From Dactylosporangium siamense (GTDB lineage: Bacteria; Actinomycetota; Actinomycetes; Mycobacteriales; Micromonosporaceae): a stretch of 61,442 bases of DNA. The notes under the pieces are model-generated. The model searched no databases. It saw only the letters and a program-made list of their open reading frames with translations, and was not told where the DNA came from. The DNA lies in the NCBI RefSeq assembly GCF_016862795.1, contig NZ_BONQ01000078.1:1-61442 (forward strand), read 5' to 3'. Both the position numbers and the translations under genes were made by a program. This document shows, piece after piece, positions 17,130 through 25,458 of this stretch (position 1 is the stretch's first letter; each line of letters starts with the position of its first letter).

Positions 17130-17612
17130 ATGCAGGGGGATGCACGAGTCATTGAATTTCTCAACGAACAGCTGACCGCCGAGCTCACGGCGATCAACCA
17201 GTACTTCCTACACGCGAAGATGCAGGAGAACTGGGGATATACGGTCCTGGCCAAATACACCCGGCACGAGTCGATCGACGAGATGAAGCACGCCGAGGTG
17301 CTGACCGACCGGATCCTGTTCCTGGAGGGTCTGCCCAACTACCAGCGGCTCTTCCCGATCCGCATCGGCGAGACCGTCCCGGAACAGTTCAAGTGCGACA
17401 TGCAGGTCGAGGTCGAGGCCGTCGACCGGCTGCGCCGCGGCATCGACTACATGCGCTCGATCGGCGACGTCACGTCCGCCAACATCTTCGAGGCGATCCT
17501 CGAGGACGAGGAGCACCACGTCGACTACCTCGAGACGCAGCTGGGCCTCATCGAGAAGCTCGGTGAGCCGCTGTATCTGCAGAACGTCACGGAGCACCCA
17601 GAAGCGTCGTGA
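17130..17612 (+). CDS. bfr: bacterioferritin
   Basis: A 160-residue haem-containing ferritin. The haem ligand Met52 is in IDEMKHAE. The di-iron ferroxidase residues are Glu18, Glu51, His54, Glu94, Glu127 and His130, all present. It forms a 24-mer that oxidises Fe(II) and stores it. TACCCT at 17118-17123 lies 6 nt before the ATG, so besides reading through from bfd it may have its own leaderless transcript. The last 26 bp overlap the convergent HD-domain gene. Confidence 0.95.
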   Translation: MQGDARVIEFLNEQLTAELTAINQYFLHAKMQENWGYTVLAKYTRHESIDEMKHAEVLTDRILFLEGLPNYQRLFPIRIGETVPEQFKCDMQVEVEAVDRLRRGIDYMRSIGDVTSANIFEAILEDEEHHVDYLETQLGLIEKLGEPLYLQNVTEHPEAS

Positions 17613-18198
17613 TCTCGGCCCGCAGGTTGTCGTGCGCGCGGGCGGTCCACTCCGCCCGCCCCGGCACCGCCCGGAACAGGTCCGGCTCGGCCAGGAACGT
17701 CCCGAGGATCTGCGCCCGTCCGGCCCGGAAGGCCTCCTCGGGCACGGCGGCGTACTCCTCGCGTACCGCCGCCGCATAACGGGCATAGTCCACCGGCGGC
17801 GAGGCGAGAATCGCGAGATCCGCGTCCGCGAGCAGCGCGCCGTTGCGGTCCCCGGGGGCGACCGCGTGTCCCGCCGTCAGGCGCACGAGCCGGGCCACCT
17901 CTGCCACCCGGTCCGCCGGAACCCCGAGACCGGGGAGCACGGAGATCGCCAGGACCGCGCTGCGTTCCTCGTTGTCGGCCGTGTTCAGCTCGTAGATCGC
18001 GTCGTGGAACCACGCCGCCAGCCGGACCGCGAGCGGGTCGTCGGCGACGGCGGCGTGCTCGTCGATCACGCCCAGCATGACCGCCAGGTGATCGAGAGTG
18101 TGATATCGCCGGTGCGGCTCGGACCACCGCACGATCAGGTCGGCCCCGATGAGCGAGTCCGCGGGGAACAGGCGCTGCCAGTCAGCCAACGACACCAT
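17587..18198 (-). CDS. HD-domain metal-dependent phosphohydrolase-like protein
   Basis: A 203-residue HD-superfamily protein of the kind often annotated as a predicted metal-dependent HD phosphohydrolase. Conserved histidines appear as YHTLDHL (His33, His37) and the HD pair His65-Asp66 in WFHDAIYE, with a later LLADADLAIL segment. The substrate is unknown. TAAAGT lies 6 nt before the ATG, so the mRNA is probably leaderless. It converges with bfr and overlaps it by 26 bp. Its promoter abuts one arm of a large inverted repeat at the end of the GGDEF-STAND gene. Confidence 0.78.
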   Translation of the reverse strand: MVSLADWQRLFPADSLIGADLIVRWSEPHRRYHTLDHLAVMLGVIDEHAAVADDPLAVRLAAWFHDAIYELNTADNEERSAVLAISVLPGLGVPADRVAEVARLVRLTAGHAVAPGDRNGALLADADLAILASPPVDYARYAAAVREEYAAVPEEAFRAGRAQILGTFLAEPDLFRAVPGRAEWTARAHDNLRAEITTLLGAP

Positions 18199-18210
18199 AG
18201 GACGACTTTA

Positions 18211-18289
18211 AGGCCTGTGTCGGAGCAGGAGCCGGGCTGCGGCGGGCCCAGGCGTCGCCTCGCACCGACCCCTACTCCGACACAGGCCT
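18211..18289. terminator. 15-bp perfect inverted repeat after the GGDEF-STAND gene
   Basis: AGGCCTGTGTCGGAG (18211-18225) and CTCCGACACAGGCCT (18275-18289) are exact complements, separated by 49 nt. The right arm encodes the last residues of the fusion protein (RPVSE); the left arm is non-coding and touches the -10 of the HD gene. On the minus strand it could fold as a terminator or shield the HD promoter from read-through. Confidence 0.6.
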
Positions 18290-21200
18290 CAGGGCCTCGA
18301 CGATGTGCTCGATGCTCACCGCCCGGCCGGCCGCCCGGTCCCGTTGATGGTCCAGCAGCAGCGGCAGCGTCACCGCGCGCAACGTCTGCGCGTCCGGCGG
18401 CTCGGCGAGCCGGTGCCTGGCCCGCAGGCCGTCCGCCGCGCCGATCAGCCGCGCCGCGTGCGCCGGGTCGTCGGCCGCGACCAGCGCCGCGACCACGTCC
18501 AGGGAGATCGCCAGGTCGAGCCGGTCGCCGACCTCGTGCCGGGTGGTCAGCGCGGTCACCAGCAGCCGCAGCGCCTCGACCCGGTCGCCTTCCAGGCGGG
18601 CGGCGAGACCCAGCTGGTGCTGGGCCATCGCGGCGCCGAACGCGTCGCCGATCTGCCGGCTGAGCGTGAGGCTCTCGTCGAGCGCCTCGCGGGCCGCGGC
18701 GACGTCGCCCCGGGCGAGCATGATCTGGCCGAGGCACTCCAGGGCGAGCTGGATGCCCCGCGTGTTGCCGGCGGCGCGCTCCAGTGCCAGGCATTCGGTG
18801 GCGTACCGTTCGGCCTCGGCGATCTCACCCCGCGACAGTGACACCTTGCTGAGGTTGCCGAGCGACGCGGCGACGCCCTGCGGCACGTCCAGCTCCCGCC
18901 AGATCGCCAGGCTGTGCCCGAAGTGCCCGGTGGCGGCCGCGTGGTCGCCGCCGCCGATCGCCGCGATCCCCATCGCGTTGTGCGCGTGGCCGACCGTCGC
19001 GCGGTCGCCGGCCGCCGTCGCCTTCTCCAGGGCCGAGGCGCCGAAGCGCAGCGCCTCCTCGTGCTCGTCCTGGGTCGCGGCGAGGATCGCGGCGGCGTGC
19101 AGCAGCCGGGCGAGGGCGCCGTCCTCCAGTCCGGGGGCGGACAGCAGGGTCGAGAGCCAGTCCCGGCCCTCGTTGATGTGGGCGCCGTTGCGCCAGTACC
19201 GCCACAGCCCCAGGCAGATCCGCGTCTTGGTGGCGACATCGGCGTGGGCGAAGGCGGCCCGGACGTTCTGGTAGTCCGTCTCGACCCGGCCGGTCCACTC
19301 GACCTGCTCCGGGCCGGACAGCCCGACCGCCGACGCCTCCGCGAACGCCGCGTAGAAGTCCGCGTGCCGGTCGAGGGGCTCGACCGCGCCATCGAGCCGG
19401 TGCCGGGCGTAGGAGCGGATCGTCGACAGCAGCCGGTATCGCCCGTCGTCCTCGTCCCGGACCACGAGGTGCTTGTCCACGAGCGCCGACAGCCGTTTCA
19501 CCAGCAGGTCCAGGTCGCCGCCGGGCAGGGTCACCGCGAGCGCCGCGGCGGCCGTCCAGCCGCCGGCGAACACTGACAGCTCCGTCAGCAGCCGCTGCTC
19601 CTCGGCGTCGAGCAGGACGAAGCTCCAGTCGATCGCCCCGCGCAGGGTCTGCTGGCGGGCCGGCAGGTCCCGCGGTCCGGCGCCGCCGAGGGAGTCGAGG
19701 TCCCGGTCGAGGTGCTCGGTGAGGTGGTCGAGCAGCTCGTCCGGGGTCCAGCGGTCGATGCGGGCGGCGGCCAGCTCGATCGCGAGGGGCAGGCCGTCGA
19801 GGCGGCGGCACAGCGCGGCGACCGGCAGCGCCGTGTCGATGGTGATCTCGAAGTCGGCGTCGACGGCCCGGGCCCGCTGCTCGAACAGCGTCACGGCGGG
19901 CGAGTCGGCGAGCGTCGGCACCTGATACACCTGCTCGCCGTAGAGCGACAGCCGCTCCCGGCTGGTGACCAGCGCCCGCACCCCCGGCGCCGCCGCCAGC
20001 AGGTCACTGACCAGGGCCGCGCCGTCGTCGACGACCTGCTCGAAGTTGTCCAGCACCAGCAGCAGCTCGGCGTCGGTGAGCTGGTCCAGGACGGTGTCGA
20101 ACAGGTGCTGGTCGGGCAGTTCGCTGACGTGCAGCGCCCTGGCCAGGGCGGCGGTCATCAGCTCGGCGTCGGTGCTGTCGGCGAGGGGCACGAACACGGC
20201 GCCGCCGGGGAAGTCGTCGGCGAGCATGGTCGCGGCGGCCAGGGACAGCCGGGTCTTGCCGATGCCGCCCGGCCCGACCAGGGTGACCAGGCGCCCGTCC
20301 CGGACCAGGGCGGCGACCCTGGCCGTCTCCCGGTCTCGTCCGACGAGTTTGGTCATTGGTACGGGCAGCCGGCTGCGGCGGCGTCTGGCCTGCTGTGGTT
20401 TGACGGTCCAGGTGCCGTCCGCCGAGCCGATCAGCTCGCCCTGCGCCCGGAGCCGCCCGAGCTCGGCCTCGGCCCGGGCCGGCAGCCCACCGGAGCGCTC
20501 GACGAGGCGGTCGACCAGGGCGGTGCTGGGCTCGCCTGCGAGGGTGATGCGCAGCCAGATCCGCAGCGTCGCCGGGGACCAGGGGGTCAGCTCGACGACG
20601 GCTTCCCGCAGGCCGGTGCGGCGCGGGTCGTCGTCGTGCACGCTCGTGGTGGCGTAGACGATCGCCGCGGCGTCACCCAGCTCCGGCAGCGGGTCGCCGA
20701 CGTCGACGAGGAGGATGCAGCCGGGCGCGCGGTCTGCTGCCAGTACCGCCGGAAAACCCCGTAAACGGGCGATTTGCGCGACCTCACGGAGGAACCGCGT
20801 GTGCCCGGCGCCGGGCGGGCCGACGATCCGCAGGGCGGCGTGGCCACCGGCGGCGACCCGGGTGAGAAACTCCTGCGTGGCGCTCAGCGCCGCGTCCCGC
20901 TCCCAGAGGCGGGACGAGCCGGCGGCGGCGGACGCCTCGACGTCGTCGCCGACCGCCTGCCCGCGCCCGCGGCGCTTGGCGAGGTAGTTGCGCCGGTCCG
21001 CGGCCGCGATCAGGGTCTCGCCGTCCGTGCCGTCCACGGGGCTGGTGGCCACGCCGAGGCTGATCGACAGGTGCAGCGGCGGGGTCCCGGCGAACTCCCT
21101 GGCCCGGATCTCGTCCGTCAGCCGGATCGCGAGCCGCAGCGCCTCGTCGGCGCCGGTGTTCGGCAGCAGCAGCACGAACTCGTCGCCGCCGTAGCGGAAC

Positions 21201-21517
21201 AGCACGTCGTCGGTGCGGATGAGCTCGGCGATCCGGTCGGCGAGCTGGCGCAGCAGCAGGTCACCGCGGAGGTGGCCGAAGGCGTCGTTGACCGTCTTGA
21301 AGTGGTCGACATCGAACAGCAGCAGGCTGCACCCCGCGACGTCGTGCAGGGCGACGTCCAGAGCGGCACGCGAATGAGCACCGGTGACTGGATCCATCGT
21401 CACCGGTGCCGGACCGCCCTGCACGTTCATTGTCAAACTGATCGGCCTACCGGGGTCGCCGATGAGGTGTTCAGCGGGTTTTGACCGTCCGGTGTCCACC
21501 CGGTGGCTGTTCGTCAC
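18272..21517 (-). CDS. GGDEF domain-STAND ATPase-TPR fusion protein
   Basis: A 1081-residue multidomain regulator. Residues about 41-190 form a GGDEF diguanylate cyclase: metal Asp69 in FDVDHFK, an intact GGDEF at 110-114 preceded by Arg-Tyr, and an RxxD inhibitory site RTDD at 101-104. Residues about 200-370 form a reduced P-loop module with Walker A GPPGAGHT (233-240), where the usual Lys is His. Residues about 388-690 are a canonical NB-ARC/STAND ATPase, with Walker A GPGGIGKT at 415-422 and Walker B LLLVLDNFE at 485-493. The rest, to about 1040, is TPR-like. There is no DNA-binding domain or membrane segment. The domain set predicts ATP- and partner-gated c-di-GMP synthesis (inference). 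It is divergent from a secreted subtilase. The GTG start has CACCTT 6 nt upstream. Confidence 0.85.
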   Translation of the reverse strand: MTNSHRVDTGRSKPAEHLIGDPGRPISLTMNVQGGPAPVTMDPVTGAHSRAALDVALHDVAGCSLLLFDVDHFKTVNDAFGHLRGDLLLRQLADRIAELIRTDDVLFRYGGDEFVLLLPNTGADEALRLAIRLTDEIRAREFAGTPPLHLSISLGVATSPVDGTDGETLIAAADRRNYLAKRRGRGQAVGDDVEASAAAGSSRLWERDAALSATQEFLTRVAAGGHAALRIVGPPGAGHTRFLREVAQIARLRGFPAVLAADRAPGCILLVDVGDPLPELGDAAAIVYATTSVHDDDPRRTGLREAVVELTPWSPATLRIWLRITLAGEPSTALVDRLVERSGGLPARAEAELGRLRAQGELIGSADGTWTVKPQQARRRRSRLPVPMTKLVGRDRETARVAALVRDGRLVTLVGPGGIGKTRLSLAAATMLADDFPGGAVFVPLADSTDAELMTAALARALHVSELPDQHLFDTVLDQLTDAELLLVLDNFEQVVDDGAALVSDLLAAAPGVRALVTSRERLSLYGEQVYQVPTLADSPAVTLFEQRARAVDADFEITIDTALPVAALCRRLDGLPLAIELAAARIDRWTPDELLDHLTEHLDRDLDSLGGAGPRDLPARQQTLRGAIDWSFVLLDAEEQRLLTELSVFAGGWTAAAALAVTLPGGDLDLLVKRLSALVDKHLVVRDEDDGRYRLLSTIRSYARHRLDGAVEPLDRHADFYAAFAEASAVGLSGPEQVEWTGRVETDYQNVRAAFAHADVATKTRICLGLWRYWRNGAHINEGRDWLSTLLSAPGLEDGALARLLHAAAILAATQDEHEEALRFGASALEKATAAGDRATVGHAHNAMGIAAIGGGDHAAATGHFGHSLAIWRELDVPQGVAASLGNLSKVSLSRGEIAEAERYATECLALERAAGNTRGIQLALECLGQIMLARGDVAAAREALDESLTLSRQIGDAFGAAMAQHQLGLAARLEGDRVEALRLLVTALTTRHEVGDRLDLAISLDVVAALVAADDPAHAARLIGAADGLRARHRLAEPPDAQTLRAVTLPLLLDHQRDRAAGRAVSIEHIVEALRPVSE

Positions 21518-21620
21518 CGCCGAAGGTGCCGTTGCGTCGCCAGGACGTGACTATCTGTAAACGGTCCCGCATGTTTGGTGAGCCGGCACCGATCGGGCCG
21601 GACCCCAGGAAGGAGCACTG

Positions 21621-23102
21621 GTGGCAGCTCACAGGACTGTCGTCGCAGGTGCCGTAGCGCTCGGTCTCATAGCGCCCGTTGTCGCAGGATCGGCGGTCTC
21701 AGCGCCGACGGTTGCCTACGCCCACGACCAGGGCTCCCGGCTGTGGCACGCCGACGCCTGGGCAGGCGCGGGCGGCTCCGGCCTCACCGCCACGGACCTC
21801 GGCAACGCCTACGCCTCGCAGGTCGGCGGCGGCGACGGCACCGGGGTCGGCATCGCGCTCATCGACACCGGCGTCGTCAACGTGGCCGGCCTGCCCGCGG
21901 CGCAGATCGTCAACGGCCCGGACCTGTCGTTCGAGTCCCAGTCGGCCAACCTGCGCTACCTCGACACGTTCGGCCACGGCACGCATCTCGCCGGCATCAT
22001 CGTCGGCAACGACACCGCCACCGGCTTCCACGGCATCGCCCCCAAGGCCAAGCTGACCTCCATCAAGGTCGGCGCGTCCGGCGGCGCCGTGGACGTCTCG
22101 CAGGTGATCGCCGGCATCGACTGGGTCGTCCAGCACCGCAACGACGACAAGGCCAGCCCGATCCGGATCATCACCCTGGCGTACGGCACCGACAGCACCC
22201 AGTCCACCTTCTACGACCCGTTGAACTACGCGGTCGAGAACGCCTGGCGCAACGGCGTCGTCGTCGTCGCCGCGGGCGGCAACACCGGCACCGTCGCCAC
22301 GCTCACCAACCCGGCCAACGACCCGTCGGTGCTGTCCGTCGGCTCCGCCGCGGTGAACAACACCGTCGCCAACGCCGACGACACCGCGTCGACGTTCAAC
22401 TCCCGCGGCACCACGCGCAACCTGGACCTGCTGGCGCCCGGCGAGCAGATCGTGTCGCTGCGCGACCCGGGCTCCTACCTCGACCAGACCTACCCCGGCG
22501 CCCGCGTCGGCGACCGGTTCTTCCGCGGCAGCGGCAGCTCCCAGGCCGCGGCGGTCGCCGCCGGTGGCATCGCCCTGCTCCTGCAGAAACGCCCCACCCT
22601 CACCCCCGGCCAGGTCAAGGCCCTGCTGAAGGGCACCGCGACGCCCCTGGCGGGCGGCGTCGGCGAGCTCAACCTCGCCGCGGCGGTGAAGGCCGCCACC
22701 CCGACCACCGTCCAGGCCGCCGGCACGTCGGCGGGCGTCGGCTCGCTCGAGTCCGCCCGCGGCAGCAACCACGTCGTGCACGACAACCAGCAGCTCGTCG
22801 GCGAGTTCGACATCTTCGGCGGGTTCAACCCGGCGGTCTGGGCGCAGGAGACGCGCAACGGCACCGCGTGGAACGGCGGCGTCTGGATGGGCCGCCGGAT
22901 GGCCGGCGACGGCTGGACCGGCACCTCGTGGGCGTCGAAGACGTGGGCGTCGGCGACCTGGTCCGGGGAGAGCTGGGCCGACGAGGCCTGGTACGACGAC
23001 ACCTGGTCCGGGCACTACTGGTCCGGCGGGACCTGGTCCGGGCACTACTGGAGCGGGCACTACTGGAGCTCCAGCACCTGGTCCGCGAAGAAGTGGAAGT
23101 GA
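21621..23102 (+). CDS. secreted S8 subtilase with tryptophan-repeat C-terminus
   Basis: A 493-residue subtilisin-family protease. A signal peptide (about 1-33, cleaved after SAVSA or VAYA) leads into the S8 fold. The catalytic triad is Asp82 (ALIDTGV), His119 (GHGTH) and Ser307 (GSGSSQAAA); the oxyanion Asn is Asn221. From about residue 410 the protein ends in a chain of short units spaced by Trp every 5-7 residues, such as WSGESW, WYDDTW, WSGHYW. The tail probably binds wall or glycan or packs into a beta-type repeat (inference). No separate propeptide is evident. The GTG start has AGGAAGGAG 5 nt upstream. It is divergent from the GGDEF-STAND gene. Confidence 0.9.
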   Translation: MAAHRTVVAGAVALGLIAPVVAGSAVSAPTVAYAHDQGSRLWHADAWAGAGGSGLTATDLGNAYASQVGGGDGTGVGIALIDTGVVNVAGLPAAQIVNGPDLSFESQSANLRYLDTFGHGTHLAGIIVGNDTATGFHGIAPKAKLTSIKVGASGGAVDVSQVIAGIDWVVQHRNDDKASPIRIITLAYGTDSTQSTFYDPLNYAVENAWRNGVVVVAAGGNTGTVATLTNPANDPSVLSVGSAAVNNTVANADDTASTFNSRGTTRNLDLLAPGEQIVSLRDPGSYLDQTYPGARVGDRFFRGSGSSQAAAVAAGGIALLLQKRPTLTPGQVKALLKGTATPLAGGVGELNLAAAVKAATPTTVQAAGTSAGVGSLESARGSNHVVHDNQQLVGEFDIFGGFNPAVWAQETRNGTAWNGGVWMGRRMAGDGWTGTSWASKTWASATWSGESWADEAWYDDTWSGHYWSGGTWSGHYWSGHYWSSSTWSAKKWK

Positions 23103-23112
23103 TCTGAAAATT

Positions 23113-23150
23113 CCGGCCGCACCGCTTTTACGAAATGGCGGTGCGGTCGG
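23113..23150. terminator. bidirectional terminator between subtilase and glpD
   Basis: CCGGCCGCACCGC (23113-23125) pairs with GCGGTGCGGTCGG (23138-23150) with one mismatch. The loop TTTTACGAAAT-G supplies T-runs in both directions. It overlaps the last codons and stop of glpD (23128). Confidence 0.8.
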
Positions 23151-24975
23151 ACTGGAATCCGCGCACGTCCGGGACGCCGAGTCGGGCCGCGTCGGCCGTC
23201 AGGTCGTCCGGCATCCGTTGCGACTCCTGCTCCGCCGCCACCCGAGCCAGGTAGTGCTCGATCTCCCGGGCTCTGGTCGCCGCGTCCCAGCCCAGCACCG
23301 CTCCCATGACCTCCGCCGTCTCGGCGGCCGAGGCGGCGCCGCGGTGGTCGGTCTCGAAGGAGATCCGGGTCCGGCGGGTCAGCACGTCCTCCAGGTGCAG
23401 GGCCCCCTCGGCGAGGGCGGCGTACGCCACCTCCGCCGCCAGATACTCCGGGGCGCCCGGCAACGGCCGGCGCAGCGCGGGGTCCAGGGCCAGGACGTCG
23501 AAGGCGAGTGAGCCGTAGCGCTCCAGCAGGTGCTCCAGGACGCCGACCGAGATCCCGTGCCGGCGGGCCAGGTCGGCGCGGTTGGTCCACAGCGAGTGGT
23601 AGCCGTCGGCGCCGAGCAGCGGCAGGTCGGCGGTGCGGGAGGCGGGGACCAGGCCACCGTGCCGGCGCAGGCCGCCCAGGCGGTGCGCGACCCGGTCGAT
23701 GACGTCGGCCGCCATCACGCGGTAGGTGGTGTACTTGCCGCCCGCGATCAGCATGAGCCCGAGCATCGGCTCGACGACGGCGTGGGTGCGCGACAGCGCC
23801 GAGGTCTGCTCGTCGCGGCTGTGCGGCTGCCGCTGGCGGGCCTCGCGGGACAGCAGCGGGCGCAGGCCGGCGTAGACGCCTTCGATGTCCTCCGTGGACA
23901 GCGGCCGGTCCAGCACCTCGTTGACCTGCCCCAGCAGGTAGGAGATGTCGGTCGCCGACGCCGCCGGGTGCCCGCGGTCCAGGTGCCAGTCGGTGTCGGT
24001 GGTGCCGATGATCCAGTGCCCGCCCCACGGGATGACGAACAGGACCGAGGTCTGGGTGCGCAGGATCAGCCCGGCCTCGCCGGTGATCGCGGAGCGGGGC
24101 ACCACCAGGTGGACGCCCTTGCTGGCGCGCACCTGCAGGCCCGCCGACTCGCGGGGGCCGCCGTTGGACAGCAGGCCGGCGATGTCGTCCATCCACACGC
24201 CGGTGGCGGCGACGACCGTGCGGGCGTGGACCTCGAACTCCTCCCGGGACTCCAGGTCCCGGACCCGCACCCCGGTGACCTCCCGGGCGTCGCGGAGCAG
24301 GCCGACCGCGCGGGCGCTGGGCACGATCGCCGCGCCGAGGCTGGCGGCGGTGCGGGCGAGGGTCGTGACCAGCCGGGCGTCGTCGACCTGGCCGTCGAAG
24401 TACTGGATGGCGCCACTGATCGCGTCCTCGCGCAGCGAGGGGAAGCGCCGGTGGGTCTCGGCGCGGGACAGGTGCCGGTGCAGCGGCATCCCGCGCGGTG
24501 CCGACCCGCGAAGCTGGGCGGCGGTGGCGAACGCGTCGTAGAGGCCGACGCCGGCGCCGTAGTAGGCCCGCTGCCAGACGCGGTGGACGGCGCCGGTCAG
24601 GCCGCGGTGGGCGGGCAGCGGCACCAGGATCGGCACCGGCCGCACCAGGTGCGGGGCGAGCCGGGTGGCGAGCAGGCCACGCTCCTGGAGCGCCTCGGCG
24701 ACCAGGCCGAACTCGAGCTGCTCCAGATATCGCAGCCCGCCGTGGATCAGCTTCGAGGACCGGCTGGAGGTCCCCGAGGCCAGGTCACGGGCCTCGACGA
24801 GGGCCACGGACAGCCCGCGGGACGCGGCGTCCAGCGCGGCTCCGGCGCCGGTGACACCCCCGCCGATGATCAGGACGTCGAAACGCTCGCGGCGCAGCCT
24901 GGCGACGTCCTGTGCCCGGCGACCGGGCGACAGGCGGCTGGCCTCGAATCGGGACGTGGAGGGTTCACGGCGCAC
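23128..24975 (-). CDS. glpD: glycerol-3-phosphate dehydrogenase, FAD-dependent
   Basis: A 615-residue aerobic GlpD that oxidises sn-glycerol 3-phosphate to dihydroxyacetone phosphate and feeds electrons to quinone. The N-terminal FAD motif is VLIIGGGVTGAGAALDAASRG, followed by the family segment SSRSSKLIHGGLRYLE. Further marks are WGGHWIIGTTDTDW and GGKYTTYRVMA; a DAO_C domain fills the C-terminus. GTG 24975 was chosen because TACCGT sits exactly 6 nt upstream (leaderless); ATG 25008 would add 11 residues but would leave only 9 bp to the divergent SRPBCC start. It probably sits at the membrane surface. Confidence 0.9.
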   Translation of the reverse strand: MRREPSTSRFEASRLSPGRRAQDVARLRRERFDVLIIGGGVTGAGAALDAASRGLSVALVEARDLASGTSSRSSKLIHGGLRYLEQLEFGLVAEALQERGLLATRLAPHLVRPVPILVPLPAHRGLTGAVHRVWQRAYYGAGVGLYDAFATAAQLRGSAPRGMPLHRHLSRAETHRRFPSLREDAISGAIQYFDGQVDDARLVTTLARTAASLGAAIVPSARAVGLLRDAREVTGVRVRDLESREEFEVHARTVVAATGVWMDDIAGLLSNGGPRESAGLQVRASKGVHLVVPRSAITGEAGLILRTQTSVLFVIPWGGHWIIGTTDTDWHLDRGHPAASATDISYLLGQVNEVLDRPLSTEDIEGVYAGLRPLLSREARQRQPHSRDEQTSALSRTHAVVEPMLGLMLIAGGKYTTYRVMAADVIDRVAHRLGGLRRHGGLVPASRTADLPLLGADGYHSLWTNRADLARRHGISVGVLEHLLERYGSLAFDVLALDPALRRPLPGAPEYLAAEVAYAALAEGALHLEDVLTRRTRISFETDHRGAASAAETAEVMGAVLGWDAATRAREIEHYLARVAAEQESQRMPDDLTADAARLGVPDVRGFQSDRTAIS

Positions 24976-24987
24976 CTCACTACGGTA
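24976..24987. promoter_or_regulatory. overlapping divergent -10 elements
   Basis: TACGGTA at 24981-24987 reads TACGGT on the plus strand (toward the SRPBCC gene) and TACCGT on the minus strand (toward glpD, 6 nt from GTG 24975). Both fit TAnnnT. If both are used, RNA polymerase can occupy only one at a time. Confidence 0.4.
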
Positions 24988-25017
24988 GCCGCGCCTGTCA
25001 TTGGGCATCACAGCATC

Positions 25018-25458
25018 GTGTCCATCACCGAACGTATCGTCAGCGCGCCCGCCGACCGGGTCTTCGCCGTCCTCGCCGACGGTTGGACGTACAGCGACTG
25101 GGTCGTCGGCACCGCGCACGTCCGCGACGTCGACCCGTCCTGGCCGTCGCCCGGTTCCCGGCTGCATCACAAGGCCGGCCCGTGGCCGATGTCGATCAAG
25201 GACCGCAGCGAGTCGCTGGAGTGCGAGCAGGGCCGGATGCTGCTGCTCAAGGTGCAGCTGTGGCCACTCGGCGCCGGGGAGGTGCGCTTCACGCTCGACC
25301 CGCTGGACGACCAGGCGACCCGGGTGAGCATGCAGGAGCAGTTCACCGACGGGCCGCTCGTCGGGGTGCGCAACAAGGTCGGCGACGTCCTGCTGCACTA
25401 CCGCAACACCGAGGCACTCGCCCGCCTCGCCGATCTCGCGGAGCGGCGCGCTCAGTAG
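25018..25458 (+). CDS. SRPBCC family protein (polyketide cyclase/START-like)
   Basis: A 146-residue START-superfamily protein. It begins SITERIVSAPADRVFAVLADGWTYSDWVVG, the standard first strand and helix of this fold. It continues with PSPGSRLHHKAGPWP and a GPLVGVRNKVGDVLLHYRN C-terminal helix. It forms a hydrophobic cavity; the ligand is unknown. The GTG at 25018 has no ribosome binding site, and TACGGT about 31 bp upstream would give a short leader. The 3' end overlaps the convergent oxidoreductase by 7 bp. SRPBCC and phytoene-desaturase-like genes often travel together, hinting at lipid or isoprenoid chemistry. Confidence 0.78.
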   Translation: MSITERIVSAPADRVFAVLADGWTYSDWVVGTAHVRDVDPSWPSPGSRLHHKAGPWPMSIKDRSESLECEQGRMLLLKVQLWPLGAGEVRFTLDPLDDQATRVSMQEQFTDGPLVGVRNKVGDVLLHYRNTEALARLADLAERRAQ

